This document shows positions 1 to 8,655 of a stretch of DNA of 64,000 nucleotides, in pieces. Within the stretch, counting starts at the first letter, position 1; each line of letters starts with the position of its first letter. The stretch comes from Streptomyces sp. NBC_00554. GTDB taxonomy: Bacteria > Actinomycetota > Actinomycetes > Streptomycetales > Streptomycetaceae. The notes under the pieces were generated by a model. The model was not told the DNA's origin. It searched no databases and worked only from the letters and a program-made list of their open reading frames with translations. The translations under genes were made by a program, and so were the position numbers. The stretch spans positions 5,518,001 through 5,582,000 of the forward strand of contig NZ_CP107799.1 of NCBI RefSeq assembly GCF_041431135.1, in the 5' to 3' direction.

Positions 1-949
1 CCGAGATTTCCGCCATCGGAGGCCGTTCCTCCGTGTCCACGGAGTACGTCCGCGGCTCGAAGCCGTCCTCGCCCCGTTCGAACTGGGTGATGGCCGGACG
101 GATGAGGTGCCCGCGGGCCAGCCTCAGCTGGGCCGTGCGGTAGATCGCCGCGGACATCCGGCCCAGCGCCTGACCGTCCTGGTGCCGGTGCTTGCGGACG
201 CCGACGTCGACCTGGGCGAGTGCGTCCAGGCCCACGAGGTGCAGGGCGTCGACGAGCATGCCGAGCTCCACGCCGTATCCGACCGGGAACGGGAGCTGTT
301 CGAGGAGGGAGCGGCGGGCCGCGTATTCGCCGCCGAGCGGCTGGACGAATCCGGCCAGCTGCGGCCAGTGCATGTTCAGCAGCGGGCGGGCCATCAGCTC
401 GGTCACACGGCCGCCCTGGCCGGCCGCGGTTCTGCCGGAGGTGGGCTCGCCCGGCAGGTTCAGCGGGCGGTCGTACATCGCCTTGACGAGGTCCACGCCG
501 GGCTCGGTGAGCAGCGGCCCCACGATCCCGGAGACGAAGTCCGAGGAGAACTCCTTGAGGTCCGCGTCGATGAAGCAGACGATGTCACCGCTCGTCACGA
601 GGAGTGACCGCCACAGGACCTCGCCCTTGCCGGGCACGGCCGGGATGCGGGGGAGTATTTCGTCCCGGTGAACAACCCGGGCGCCCGCGGCGGTGGCGAC
701 CTCGGAGGTGCGGTCCGTCGAACCCGAGTCGATGACGACGATCTCGTCGACAAGGGGGACTTTCGCCGTCATCAGGTCGCGGCGGATGATGGAGACGATC
801 TCACCGACCGTCGCCTCCTCGTTGAGCGCGGGCAGGACCACGCTCACCGTGGAGTTGGTGGATCGCTTCGCGGCTATCAGCTTCTTGAGCGGGCGGTCAC
901 TCACGGACCAGGAGCGCGTGCTCAGCCAGCGCTCGACGTCTTCCAGCAC
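1..949 (-). CDS. gpgS: Glucosyl-3-phosphoglycerate synthase, GT-A family 2 (3' end off window)
   Basis: About 316 codons are visible and the C-terminus lies beyond position 1. The product is a retaining GT-A glycosyltransferase that transfers glucose from an NDP-glucose donor to 3-phosphoglycerate, the first step towards glucosylglycerate. Near the N-terminus it has SVVLPALNEEATVGEIV, then the donor/metal site VCFIDADL (DxD-like), then a GYGVELGMLVD segment and a KHRHQD motif typical of GpgS. I place the start at the GTG at 949 because an AGGGAG-like ribosome site lies about 8 bases upstream and relatives begin with a similar V/M-LEDVERWL. No partner phosphatase gene (gpgP) is visible in the window. 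The family call is solid; the substrate is inferred from family. Confidence 0.85.
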   Translation of the reverse strand, partial: MLEDVERWLSTRSWSVSDRPLKKLIAAKRSTNSTVSVVLPALNEEATVGEIVSIIRRDLMTAKVPLVDEIVVIDSGSTDRTSEVATAAGARVVHRDEILPRIPAVPGKGEVLWRSLLVTSGDIVCFIDADLKEFSSDFVSGIVGPLLTEPGVDLVKAMYDRPLNLPGEPTSGRTAAGQGGRVTELMARPLLNMHWPQLAGFVQPLGGEYAARRSLLEQLPFPVGYGVELGMLVDALHLVGLDALAQVDVGVRKHRHQDGQALGRMSAAIYRTAQLRLARGHLIRPAITQFERGEDGFEPRTYSVDTEERPPMAEIS

Positions 950-1130
950 GTGCGGCTCTCCCTTGCGTTCATTGGGATGCGTGTGCCCGTCGCCGCGCCA
1001 GCGGTTGGTGTGTCGCTGTCATCTCGCGGTTCGGACGGCTCTCTCCACCATCCAGGCCTTCGGTTACAGTCTTGAACAACGCTGATGACCATCGCATGTC
1101 GGGGGTCGTTGCGCGTACAACTGAATACCG

Positions 1131-1277
1131 CTCATCCAGAGGGGCAGAGGGATACGGCCCGTTGAAGCCCCGGCAACCCTCCAGCTGGTTCTTGTCACGT
1201 CGACGTGGTGAGGCTCCCGGCTCGGGAAGGTGCCAAATCCGTCTCACGGCGAAGTGCGTCGTGAGGAAGATGAGGAG
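1131..1277 (+). promoter_or_regulatory. SAM-I (S-box) riboswitch upstream of the threonine-synthase-like gene
   Basis: The leader has the conserved S-box core: CTCATCCAGAGG at 1131-1142, GTTGAAGCCCCGGCAACC near 1160-1178, and the downstream GGTGCCAAATCC block near 1229-1240. The outer P1 helix can form between CTCATC (1131-1136) and GATGAG (1269-1274). The 3' strand of P1 runs directly into GAGGAG (1272-1277), the only good Shine-Dalgarno sequence before the gene. SAM binding would therefore hide the ribosome site, and no poly-U terminator hairpin follows, so translational control is inferred. The class is recognised from sequence; the mechanism is my reading of the pairing. Confidence 0.88.
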
Positions 1278-1293
1278 AAAGGGCCTCCCCTCC

Positions 1294-2610
1294 ATGGCTG
1301 CGCAGACAGTTGCAAGCACCACGAACACCGTGACCTCCCCGGATTCCGCGAACTCCGTCGATCTGGGCCCCGCCGCCGCGCTTTCCTGCCGCGAGTGCGG
1401 ACACCGTGTGCCGCTCGGCCCGGTCTTCGCCTGCGAGGAGTGTTTCGGCCCGCTGGAGATCGCGTACGACTTCTCGGCCTACGAGACCGAGGACCTCCGC
1501 AAGCGCATCGAAGCGGGCCCCGCGAACATCTGGCGCTACGCGCCGCTCCTGCCGGTCCCGGCGGACGTCGCCGAGAAGCCGAACATCAACCCCGGCTGGA
1601 CCAAGCTCGTCCAGGCCGACAACCTCGCCCGCGAACTGGGCGTCACCCCCGGCAAGCTCTTCGTCAAGGACGACTCGGGCAACCCGACGCACTCCTTCAA
1701 GGACCGCGTCGTCGCCCAGGCCATCGAGGCCGCGCGCGCGTTCAACTTCACCACCCTCTCCTGCTCCTCCACCGGCAACCTCGCCGGCGCCGTCGGCGCC
1801 GCCGCGGCCCGGGCCGGCTTCCGCTCCTGCGTGTTCATCCCGCACGACCTGGAGCAGGGCAAGATCGTCATGGCCGCGGTGTACGGCGGCGAGCTCGTCG
1901 GCATCGAGGGCAACTACGACGACGTGAACCGTTTCTGCTCCGAGCTGATCGGCGACCCGGCCGGCGAGGGCTGGGGCTTCGTCAACGTCAACCTGCGGCC
2001 GTACTACGCGGAGGGCTCCAAGACCCTCGCGTACGAGATCTGCGAGCAGCTCGGCTGGCAGCTCCCCGACCAGCTGGTGATCCCGATCGCCTCCGGCTCC
2101 CAGCTCACGAAGATCGACAAGGGCCTGCAGGAGCTGATCAAGCTCGGGCTCGTCGAGGACAAGCCGTACAAGATCTTCGGCGCCCAGGCCGAGGGCTGCT
2201 CGCCGGTGTCCGTGGCCTACAAGGCCGGGCACGACGTCGTACGGCCCCAGAAGCCGAACACCATCGCCAAGTCGCTCGCCATCGGCAACCCGGCGGACGG
2301 GCCGTACGTGCTCGACATCGCGCGGCGCACCGGCGGCGCCGTGGAGGACGTCAACGACGAGCAGGTCGTCGAGGCGATCAAGCTCCTCGCTCAGACGGAG
2401 GGCATCTTCGCCGAGACGGCGGGTGGCGTGACGGTGGGTGTGGCGAAGAAGCTGATCGAGAACGGTCTGCTCGACCCGACCCTCACCACGGTCGTCCTCA
2501 ACACCGGCGACGGCCTCAAGACCCTGGACGCGGTGGCCTCGGACACCGGGCTCACCGCTACCATCCGCCCGAACCTGGACTCCTTCCGAGAGGCTGGCCT
2601 CGCGTCATGA
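1294..2610 (+). CDS. Threonine synthase-like PLP enzyme, probable carrier-dependent homocysteine synthase (MetM-like)
   Basis: 438 residues, fold-type II PLP enzyme of the threonine synthase family, cytosolic. A zinc ribbon opens the protein (C32, C35, C47, C50), followed by the PLP lysine in PTHSFKD (K136) and the phosphate-binding SCSSTGNLAGAVGAA stretch. Sequence alone would give 'threonine synthase' (O-phosphohomoserine to threonine). The context argues otherwise: a SAM-I riboswitch controls it, and its stop codon overlaps the ATG of a MoaD/ThiS-like carrier. A Streptomyces route using O-phosphohomoserine and a carrier thiocarboxylate to make homocysteine (MetM/MetO) has, as I recall, been reported; this pair fits it. 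The ATG at 1294 is about 16 bases from the ribosome site; ATG at 1270 is the alternative. Bona fide ThrC remains possible. Confidence 0.82.
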   Translation: MAAQTVASTTNTVTSPDSANSVDLGPAAALSCRECGHRVPLGPVFACEECFGPLEIAYDFSAYETEDLRKRIEAGPANIWRYAPLLPVPADVAEKPNINPGWTKLVQADNLARELGVTPGKLFVKDDSGNPTHSFKDRVVAQAIEAARAFNFTTLSCSSTGNLAGAVGAAAARAGFRSCVFIPHDLEQGKIVMAAVYGGELVGIEGNYDDVNRFCSELIGDPAGEGWGFVNVNLRPYYAEGSKTLAYEICEQLGWQLPDQLVIPIASGSQLTKIDKGLQELIKLGLVEDKPYKIFGAQAEGCSPVSVAYKAGHDVVRPQKPNTIAKSLAIGNPADGPYVLDIARRTGGAVEDVNDEQVVEAIKLLAQTEGIFAETAGGVTVGVAKKLIENGLLDPTLTTVVLNTGDGLKTLDAVASDTGLTATIRPNLDSFREAGLAS

Positions 2611-2882
2611 GCGTCAATGTCCGCATCCCCACCATCCTGCGCACCTACACCGGCGGCAAGGCCGAGGTGACGGCCGAGGGTGGCACCCTCGGCGAGGTCA
2701 TCTCCGACCTTGAGAAGAACCACACCGGTATCGCCGCCCGCGTCCTGGACGACCAGGGCAAGCTGCGCCGCTTCGTCAACGTGTACGTGAACGACGACGA
2801 CGTCCGCTTCGAGCAGGGCCTGGAGACGGCGACGCCGGACGGCGCCGGCGTCTCGATCATTCCGGCCGTCGCCGGAGGCTGA
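2607..2882 (+). CDS. MoaD/ThiS-family sulfur carrier protein (MetO/CysO-like)
   Basis: 91 residues with a beta-grasp ubiquitin-like pattern and the C-terminus SIIPAVAGG. The terminal GlyGly is the residue pair that is adenylated and converted to a thiocarboxylate in this family. Its ATG at 2607 lies inside the TGA of the preceding PLP enzyme (ATGA overlap), so the two are translationally coupled and share the SAM riboswitch. The likely role is to deliver sulfide to the PLP enzyme as a protein thiocarboxylate. The activating E1-like enzyme (MoeZ/ThiF type) is not in the window and must be encoded elsewhere. Family and GlyGly tail are seen; the partnership is inferred. Confidence 0.85.
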   Translation: MSVNVRIPTILRTYTGGKAEVTAEGGTLGEVISDLEKNHTGIAARVLDDQGKLRRFVNVYVNDDDVRFEQGLETATPDGAGVSIIPAVAGG

Positions 2883-2941
2883 CCATTACGCACAGCGATT
2901 GCAGTTACCTTGGGTAATCGCAATCACCGAGAGTTCACCTG

Positions 2942-2976
2942 ATTGCCCCCTCCGTGAGAGAAGCGGAGGGGGCAAT
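2942..2976 (+). terminator. Rho-independent-type hairpin after the sulfur-carrier gene
   Basis: A perfect 13-bp stem (2942-2954 pairing with 2964-2976) closes a 9-base loop about 60 bases after the stop codon at 2882. It lacks a long U tract, as is usual in Streptomyces. It separates the riboswitch operon from the cold-shock gene. Confidence 0.85.
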
Positions 2977-3342
2977 TCTGTATGGTTGAGCGCGGTACAG
3001 TTGGGGAACGTGCTTCGCTTTCCATGTTGGTTTCATGCCGGGCGCATATGAGTTCTTGCCCGAAGTCCGACAAGAAGTAGCCAAAGTGCCCTGCACTTTT
3101 GAGCCGTTTATGGCATTTATGGGGCCCGACTTGCCCTGAATCTTTGCGAATTCTCCGCATATTCCCGATCGGTCACGCCCAGAATTCTCGTCCGATTGAC
3201 CTGTTGCAGAGGGCAGTTGGACAGATACATTCAGCCGCGGTCGACGCGTTCCGGCGCACACCCCCAATCGTTGGGGGGTGAGGTCTGACCCGGGCCCGCG
3301 AAGTGCGGTCCTGTGCAAGGGCCAGTAATAGGGGAGTTAGGC
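2977..3342 (+). promoter_or_regulatory. Long leader/promoter region of the cold-shock gene
   Basis: 366 bases without a convincing gene. The stretch is noticeably less GC-rich than its surroundings (3010-3200). Just before the gene a strong hairpin can form, CACCCCCAA (3259-3267) against TTGGGGGGTG (3271-3280), with one bulge. A ribosome site GGGGAG lies at about 3331-3336. Long structured 5' leaders are typical of cold-shock mRNAs; the transcription start cannot be fixed by eye. Confidence 0.5.
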
Positions 3343-3549
3343 ATGGCTCAGGGCACCGTCAAGTGGTTCAACGCGGAGAAGGGGTACGGCTTCATCGCGG
3401 TCGACGGTGGTGCGGATGTATTCGTCCACTACAGCGCGATTCAGATGGACGGCTACCGCACCCTTGAAGAGGGCCAGCGGGTCGAGTTCGAGATCTCGCA
3501 GGGCCAGAAGGGGCCGCAGGCGGACATGGTCCGGCTGGCGACCAGCTGA
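3343..3549 (+). CDS. Cold-shock domain protein (CspA family, ScoF-like)
   Basis: 68 residues, essentially a single cold-shock OB-fold domain that binds single-stranded RNA and DNA. The two nucleic-acid binding motifs are intact: RNP1 KGYGFI (13-18) and RNP2 VFVHY (26-30), with KWFN near the N-terminus. Length is normal for the family. The ATG at 3343 follows GGGGAG at the right distance. It is monocistronic between two strong hairpins. This family acts as an RNA chaperone and anti-terminator. Streptomyces carry several paralogues, and a longer one lies at 32421. Confidence 0.95.
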   Translation: MAQGTVKWFNAEKGYGFIAVDGGADVFVHYSAIQMDGYRTLEEGQRVEFEISQGQKGPQADMVRLATS

Positions 3550-3583
3550 AGCACGCGCCGACTGACTGTTCTGTTCGACGTGA

Positions 3584-3623
3584 CGAAGGGCTCGTATCCC
3601 CGGCAGGGGGTGCGAGCCCTTCG
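3584..3623 (+). terminator. Hairpin terminator after the cold-shock gene
   Basis: CGAAGGGCTCG (3584-3594) pairs with CGAGCCCTTCG (3613-3623), an 11-bp perfect stem located 34 bases downstream of the stop at 3549. Confidence 0.8.
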
Positions 3624-3651
3624 GTCTGTCCGGCGGTCTGTCCCCTCTTCA

Positions 3652-3701
3652 CGTGTACGTGCGTACGGGACCCCGTGTCTTCCCGTGTACGTGCTTACGG
3701 G
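3652..3701. repeat. Two direct copies of CGTGTACGTGCnTACGGG
   Basis: 18-base copies at 3652-3669 and 3684-3701 differ at one position and are 32 bp apart, roughly three helical turns. They lie about 50-100 bp upstream of the groEL promoter region. They could be binding sites of a second heat-shock or stress regulator, or simply a local duplication. Confidence 0.55.
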
Positions 3702-3752
3702 CCCGCGCGCCTGTGCACGCCCCCCGTTTCACCTGGGGATCTTCCGGAGCCG

Positions 3753-3797
3753 CTTGCACTCGGTAGGGGCGAGTGCTAATCATTGGCGTTAGCACTC
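3753..3797 (+). promoter_or_regulatory. CIRCE operator (HrcA site) with an additional half-site at groEL2 promoter
   Basis: The left arm CTTGCACTC (3753-3761), a 9-base spacer and the perfect right arm GAGTGCTAA (3771-3779) form a CIRCE element (consensus TTAGCACTC-N9-GAGTGCTAA, two mismatches in the left arm). After another 9 bases a perfect TTAGCACTC (3789-3797) follows, giving three evenly spaced arms. A TTGCAC -35-like hexamer and a TAAT-containing -10 lie inside the element. HrcA repression of groEL is established biology; the role of the third arm is unknown. Confidence 0.9.
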
Positions 3798-3940
3798 TGC
3801 AGGTGAGAGTGACAACGAGGACCGGGTCAGTGAGGCCCGCAGGCCAAGTGGGGCAAGGAACCACGAGGCAGGCAGGCCGTCCGTCGCGGGCGCGGGCGCG
3901 GTCCGGAGCAATCCACCCCAGTCCGGGAGGACCACTTCAC

Positions 3941-5569
<1,629 letters not shown>

Positions 5570-5611
5570 TCGACCCCGGCTCCGGCCACGGTTGATCACC
5601 GTCCTTCGTAC

Positions 5612-5650
5612 CGAGGGCGGCACCCCTTCTCCCAGGGGGTGCCGCCCTCG
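5612..5650 (+). terminator. Strong terminator after groEL2
   Basis: A 15-bp perfect stem (5612-5626 with 5636-5650) closes a 9-base loop, 42 bases after the groEL stop. The stem core GAGGGCGGCACCCC recurs almost exactly in the hairpin at 7034-7067 after the next gene, so both belong to a common terminator type. Confidence 0.9.
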
Positions 5651-5766
5651 GGCGTTTTCGTACGCCTTCCTGGTGCCCGAGTGTCCTGGATCACCGGGGC
5701 AGTGTGCCGGGGGCCGGAATGCGGTGATGGGTGAGGCGGTTGACGTTGACGCGGAATCGATGCGCA

Positions 5767-5855
5767 TGCACATATTCATCATCTGCAGTATTAATCACCT
5801 GCACATATGCATGAGCATCACTCCGCCGGATCGACCGATGTCCGATCGACCGATG
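5767..5855 (+). promoter_or_regulatory. Repeat-rich promoter/operator region of the flavin oxidoreductase gene
   Basis: An unusually AT-rich patch holds two copies of TGCACATAT (5767-5775 and 5800-5808), exactly 33 bp apart, about three helical turns. Downstream, GATCGACCGATG occurs twice (5829-5840, 5844-5855) with a 15-bp period. These repeats sit between the groEL terminator and the GTG start at 5885 and are the best candidates for regulator sites. No regulator gene is adjacent. Confidence 0.5.
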
Positions 5856-5884
5856 CCCGACCGACCCCTCCGAGGAGCCCCCAC

Positions 5885-7006
5885 GTGACACTCGCCCCCT
5901 CCCGCGCGGCCCAGATCCTGTCCCGCCCCCTGTCCCTCAACGGCCTGACCGTCCCGAACCGGATCGTCATGGCGCCGATGACCCGCCAGTTCTCCCCGGG
6001 CGGTATCCCCGGTGAGAACGTCGCGTCGTACTACGCCCGCCGCGCCGCCGCGGGCGTGGGCCTCATCGTCACCGAGGGCACGTACATCGGTCATGAGTCG
6101 GCCGGGCAGAGCGACAGCATCCCCCGCTTCCACGGCGAGGAGCAGCTGGCGGGCTGGGCGAAGGTCGCCGAGGCCGTGCACGCGGCGGGCGGGAAGATCG
6201 TGCCGCAGCTGTGGCACATCGGCATGGTGCGCAGCGCGGGTGAGCCGCCGTTCGCGGAGGCCCCCGCGGTCGGCCCGTCCGGCCTGCGCATCAACGGCAC
6301 GGCCGGCGAGGGCAAGGAGATGACCCAGGCCGACCTGGACGACGTCATCGCGGCGTTCGCCGAGGCCGCGGCCGCCGCCGAGCGCATCGGCTTCGACGGG
6401 GTCGAACTGCACGGCGCACACGGCTACCTGATCGACCAGTTCTTCTGGGAGGGCACCAACCGCCGCACGGACGCGTACGGGGGTGACCTGGTCGCCCGTA
6501 CCAAGTTCGCGACCGAGATCGTCGCCGCCGTCCGCGCCGCGGTCTCGCCCGACTTCCCGATCCTCTTCCGCTACTCGCAGTGGAAGCAGGAGGCGTACGA
6601 CGCCCGCCTCGCGGAGACGCCCGAGGAGCTCGGCGCCCTCCTGACCCCGCTCGCCGAGGCCGGAGTGGACGCCTTCCACGCCTCCACGCGCCGCTACTGG
6701 CTCCCGGAGTTCGAAGGCTCCGACCTCAACCTCGCGGGCTGGACGAAGAAGCTCACGGGCAAGCCCACCATCACCGTCGGCTCGGTCGGCCTCGACGGCG
6801 GCGACTTCCTCCGCTCCTTCGCCGGCGAGGGCGCCCAGGCGGCGAGCCTCGACAACCTCCTCGACCGCCTGGAGCGCGACGAGTTCGACCTGGTCGCGGT
6901 GGGCCGCGCCCTGCTCCAGGACCCGGAGTGGGCCGCGAAGGTCCTCGACGGACGGCTCGGAGAGCTGGGGGCGTACGAGGCGGCGTCGCTGCGGTCGCTC
7001 AGCTGA
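5885..7006 (+). CDS. NADH:flavin oxidoreductase, Old Yellow Enzyme family
   Basis: 373 residues, an FMN-dependent TIM-barrel ene-reductase that reduces activated C=C bonds with NAD(P)H. The N-terminal LNGLTVPNRIVMAPMTR and the central GVELHGAHGYLIDQF with FWEGTNRRTDAYGG are signature OYE segments. The substrate-binding pair is HxxH-like (near QLWHIG). There is no 4Fe-4S cluster extension, so this is not of the 2,4-dienoyl-CoA reductase type. I choose GTG 5885 because GAGGA lies 8 bases upstream; the frame is open further 5'. Physiological substrate unknown. Confidence 0.9.
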   Translation: MTLAPSRAAQILSRPLSLNGLTVPNRIVMAPMTRQFSPGGIPGENVASYYARRAAAGVGLIVTEGTYIGHESAGQSDSIPRFHGEEQLAGWAKVAEAVHAAGGKIVPQLWHIGMVRSAGEPPFAEAPAVGPSGLRINGTAGEGKEMTQADLDDVIAAFAEAAAAAERIGFDGVELHGAHGYLIDQFFWEGTNRRTDAYGGDLVARTKFATEIVAAVRAAVSPDFPILFRYSQWKQEAYDARLAETPEELGALLTPLAEAGVDAFHASTRRYWLPEFEGSDLNLAGWTKKLTGKPTITVGSVGLDGGDFLRSFAGEGAQAASLDNLLDRLERDEFDLVAVGRALLQDPEWAAKVLDGRLGELGAYEAASLRSLS

Positions 7007-7033
7007 GCCGCTGCTCTTTTTGCCTGTACGTCG

Positions 7034-7067
7034 AGGGCGGCACCCTTCTCGCGAGGGGTGCCGCCCT
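7034..7067 (+). terminator. Terminator hairpin after the flavin oxidoreductase gene
   Basis: A 12-bp stem (7034-7045 with 7056-7067), nearly the same sequence as the groEL2 terminator. It lies 28 bases past the stop codon. Confidence 0.85.
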
Positions 7068-7218
7068 TCGGCGTTTGCTCGGGGGCTCTGCAGGGCGTCC
7101 GGATGCCGGGATGCCGGGATGCCCGAATGCTCGGATGGCACAAACTGCCATCCCGGCAGAAGTTGTCATCTGCTTGCCGTTCACCTCTCCGTCGGTGAGT
7201 GCACACAGCATCCGTCTC

Positions 7219-8286
7219 ATGAAGAACCTCACGCTCGCCGGTGTCGCCCTCGCGCTCACCGCTGTCTCCGTCTCCCTGACCACGCCCGCCGCCCTGGCCG
7301 CGCCGGCCAAGCACACGGCCGCCACCAGCCGTATCCCCTTCACGGCCGCGACCGTGACCGCGAACGACAACGGCTCGTATCGCATCGTCTGGAAGGCCCC
7401 CGGCGTGCGGTCTGTGACCATCCGGGCCAACGGTCATGTCGTCGCGCGCGGCGGTGCTCACGGGGACGTCACGGTGAGCGGGCTGCCCGCCGCCGACCGG
7501 CAGTGGTTCGACCTGGTGCCCCAGCGCGGCGGTTCACTCCACCTCGCCGATCGCCTCGTCAAGCTCGACGGAGCGGTCAACTTCCGTGACGCGGGCGGCT
7601 ACCGGACCGCCGACGGCCACTGGGTGAAGATGGGCGAGATCTACCGCTCGGACGCCCTGAACAAGCTCACCGACGCCGACCTCGCGAAGCTCGAGCGCCT
7701 CGGCGTACAGGCGGTCTACGACCTGCGGATGGCGTCCGAGCGTACGTCCGCCCCCGACCACGTGCCGTCCGGTGCCGCGTACACCGTCGCCGACGTGCTC
7801 GCCGGTTCGGCCACCTTCACCACCATGCCCACGACCGAGGACGAGGCGGTCGAGATGATGGTGGAGGGCGAGAAGTTCATGGTCAGCGGGGACTCGGCGC
7901 GGGCCGCCTACAGCGCGGTGTTCGCCGGTGTCGCCGACGAGTCCCGGCACGGCCTGCTCTACCACTGCACCGCGGGCAAGGACCGCACCGGCTGGTCCAG
8001 CGCGGCCCTGCTCACGGCGCTGGGCGTGCCGCGCGCGACGGTGATGGACGACTACCTCGCCAGCAACACGTACCGCGCGACGGTCAACGCGGCCACGCTC
8101 GCCGCGATGCCGGCCGCCCAGGCCAAGGTGTACAAGCCGCTCCTCGACGTCCGTCCCGAGTACCTCAACTCCGGCTTCGACGAGGTGAGCACGGAGTACG
8201 GCTCGTTCAACTCGTACCTACGGAAGGGCCTCGGCATCGACACGGGCGAACTCCGCGCCCTGAACCGGGACCTGCTGATCGGCTGA
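7219..8286 (+). CDS. Secreted tyrosine/dual-specificity phosphatase (DSPn / Y_phosphatase3 family)
   Basis: 355 residues. The N-terminus is a clear Sec signal peptide (MKNLTLAGVALALTAVSVSL, cleavage near ALAAPA, about residue 28). A small beta domain follows (about 38-110). The phosphatase domain starts with DGAVNFRDAGGY (about 118-128) and carries the P-loop HCTAGKDRTG with catalytic Cys250 and Arg256. Such secreted phosphatases act outside the cell on phosphoproteins or other phosphate esters; the natural substrate is unknown. The start ATG 7219 is set by the signal peptide. It stands alone with its own short upstream region. Family call is firm from the P-loop; secretion is firm from the leader. 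Confidence 0.92.
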   Translation: MKNLTLAGVALALTAVSVSLTTPAALAAPAKHTAATSRIPFTAATVTANDNGSYRIVWKAPGVRSVTIRANGHVVARGGAHGDVTVSGLPAADRQWFDLVPQRGGSLHLADRLVKLDGAVNFRDAGGYRTADGHWVKMGEIYRSDALNKLTDADLAKLERLGVQAVYDLRMASERTSAPDHVPSGAAYTVADVLAGSATFTTMPTTEDEAVEMMVEGEKFMVSGDSARAAYSAVFAGVADESRHGLLYHCTAGKDRTGWSSAALLTALGVPRATVMDDYLASNTYRATVNAATLAAMPAAQAKVYKPLLDVRPEYLNSGFDEVSTEYGSFNSYLRKGLGIDTGELRALNRDLLIG

Positions 8287-8382
8287 CCGTCGTCCTGAGC
8301 GGGAGGTGATCGGCAGATGTGTTCCACGGTGGGGTCGCTTCACCTGCGGGTTTGTGGACGGTTGCTGGGACGCATCTGCCAA

Positions 8383-8655
8383 TTACTTGGCTGTGGAGTT
8401 CTTGACGCCCGCGACGAACGCCGACCAGGCCTCCGGCCGGAACGCGAGCTTCGGGCCGTGGGGGGTTTTGGAGTCGCGGACGGGGACGAGGGTGGGGTGG
8501 GCGTCGGCGACTTCGAGGCAGTCGTTGCCGCCGCCGCCGCTGTAGGTCGACTTGCGCCAGCGGGCGATCTCCAGGCACTCGCCGCCGCTGCCGCCGCTGT
8601 AGCTGGACTTGTGCCAGGTGGCCGTGCTCAGGTCGTAGTCAGGGAAGTTCCTCAT
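8383..8655 (-). CDS. DUF397 protein with two tandem DUF397 motifs
   Basis: 90 residues. Two copies of the DUF397 core are visible, WHKSSYSGGSGGECLEIA and WRKSTYSGGGGNDCLEVA, followed by a shared tail with VPVRDSK and FVAGV. DUF397 proteins are small partners of XRE/DUF5753 regulators throughout Streptomyces; some act as anti-regulator or toxin-like partners. The ATG at 8655 overlaps the 3' end of the regulator gene by 17 bases, so the pair is one transcript. The internal duplication is slightly unusual. Confidence 0.93.
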   Translation of the reverse strand: MRNFPDYDLSTATWHKSSYSGGSGGECLEIARWRKSTYSGGGGNDCLEVADAHPTLVPVRDSKTPHGPKLAFRPEAWSAFVAGVKNSTAK

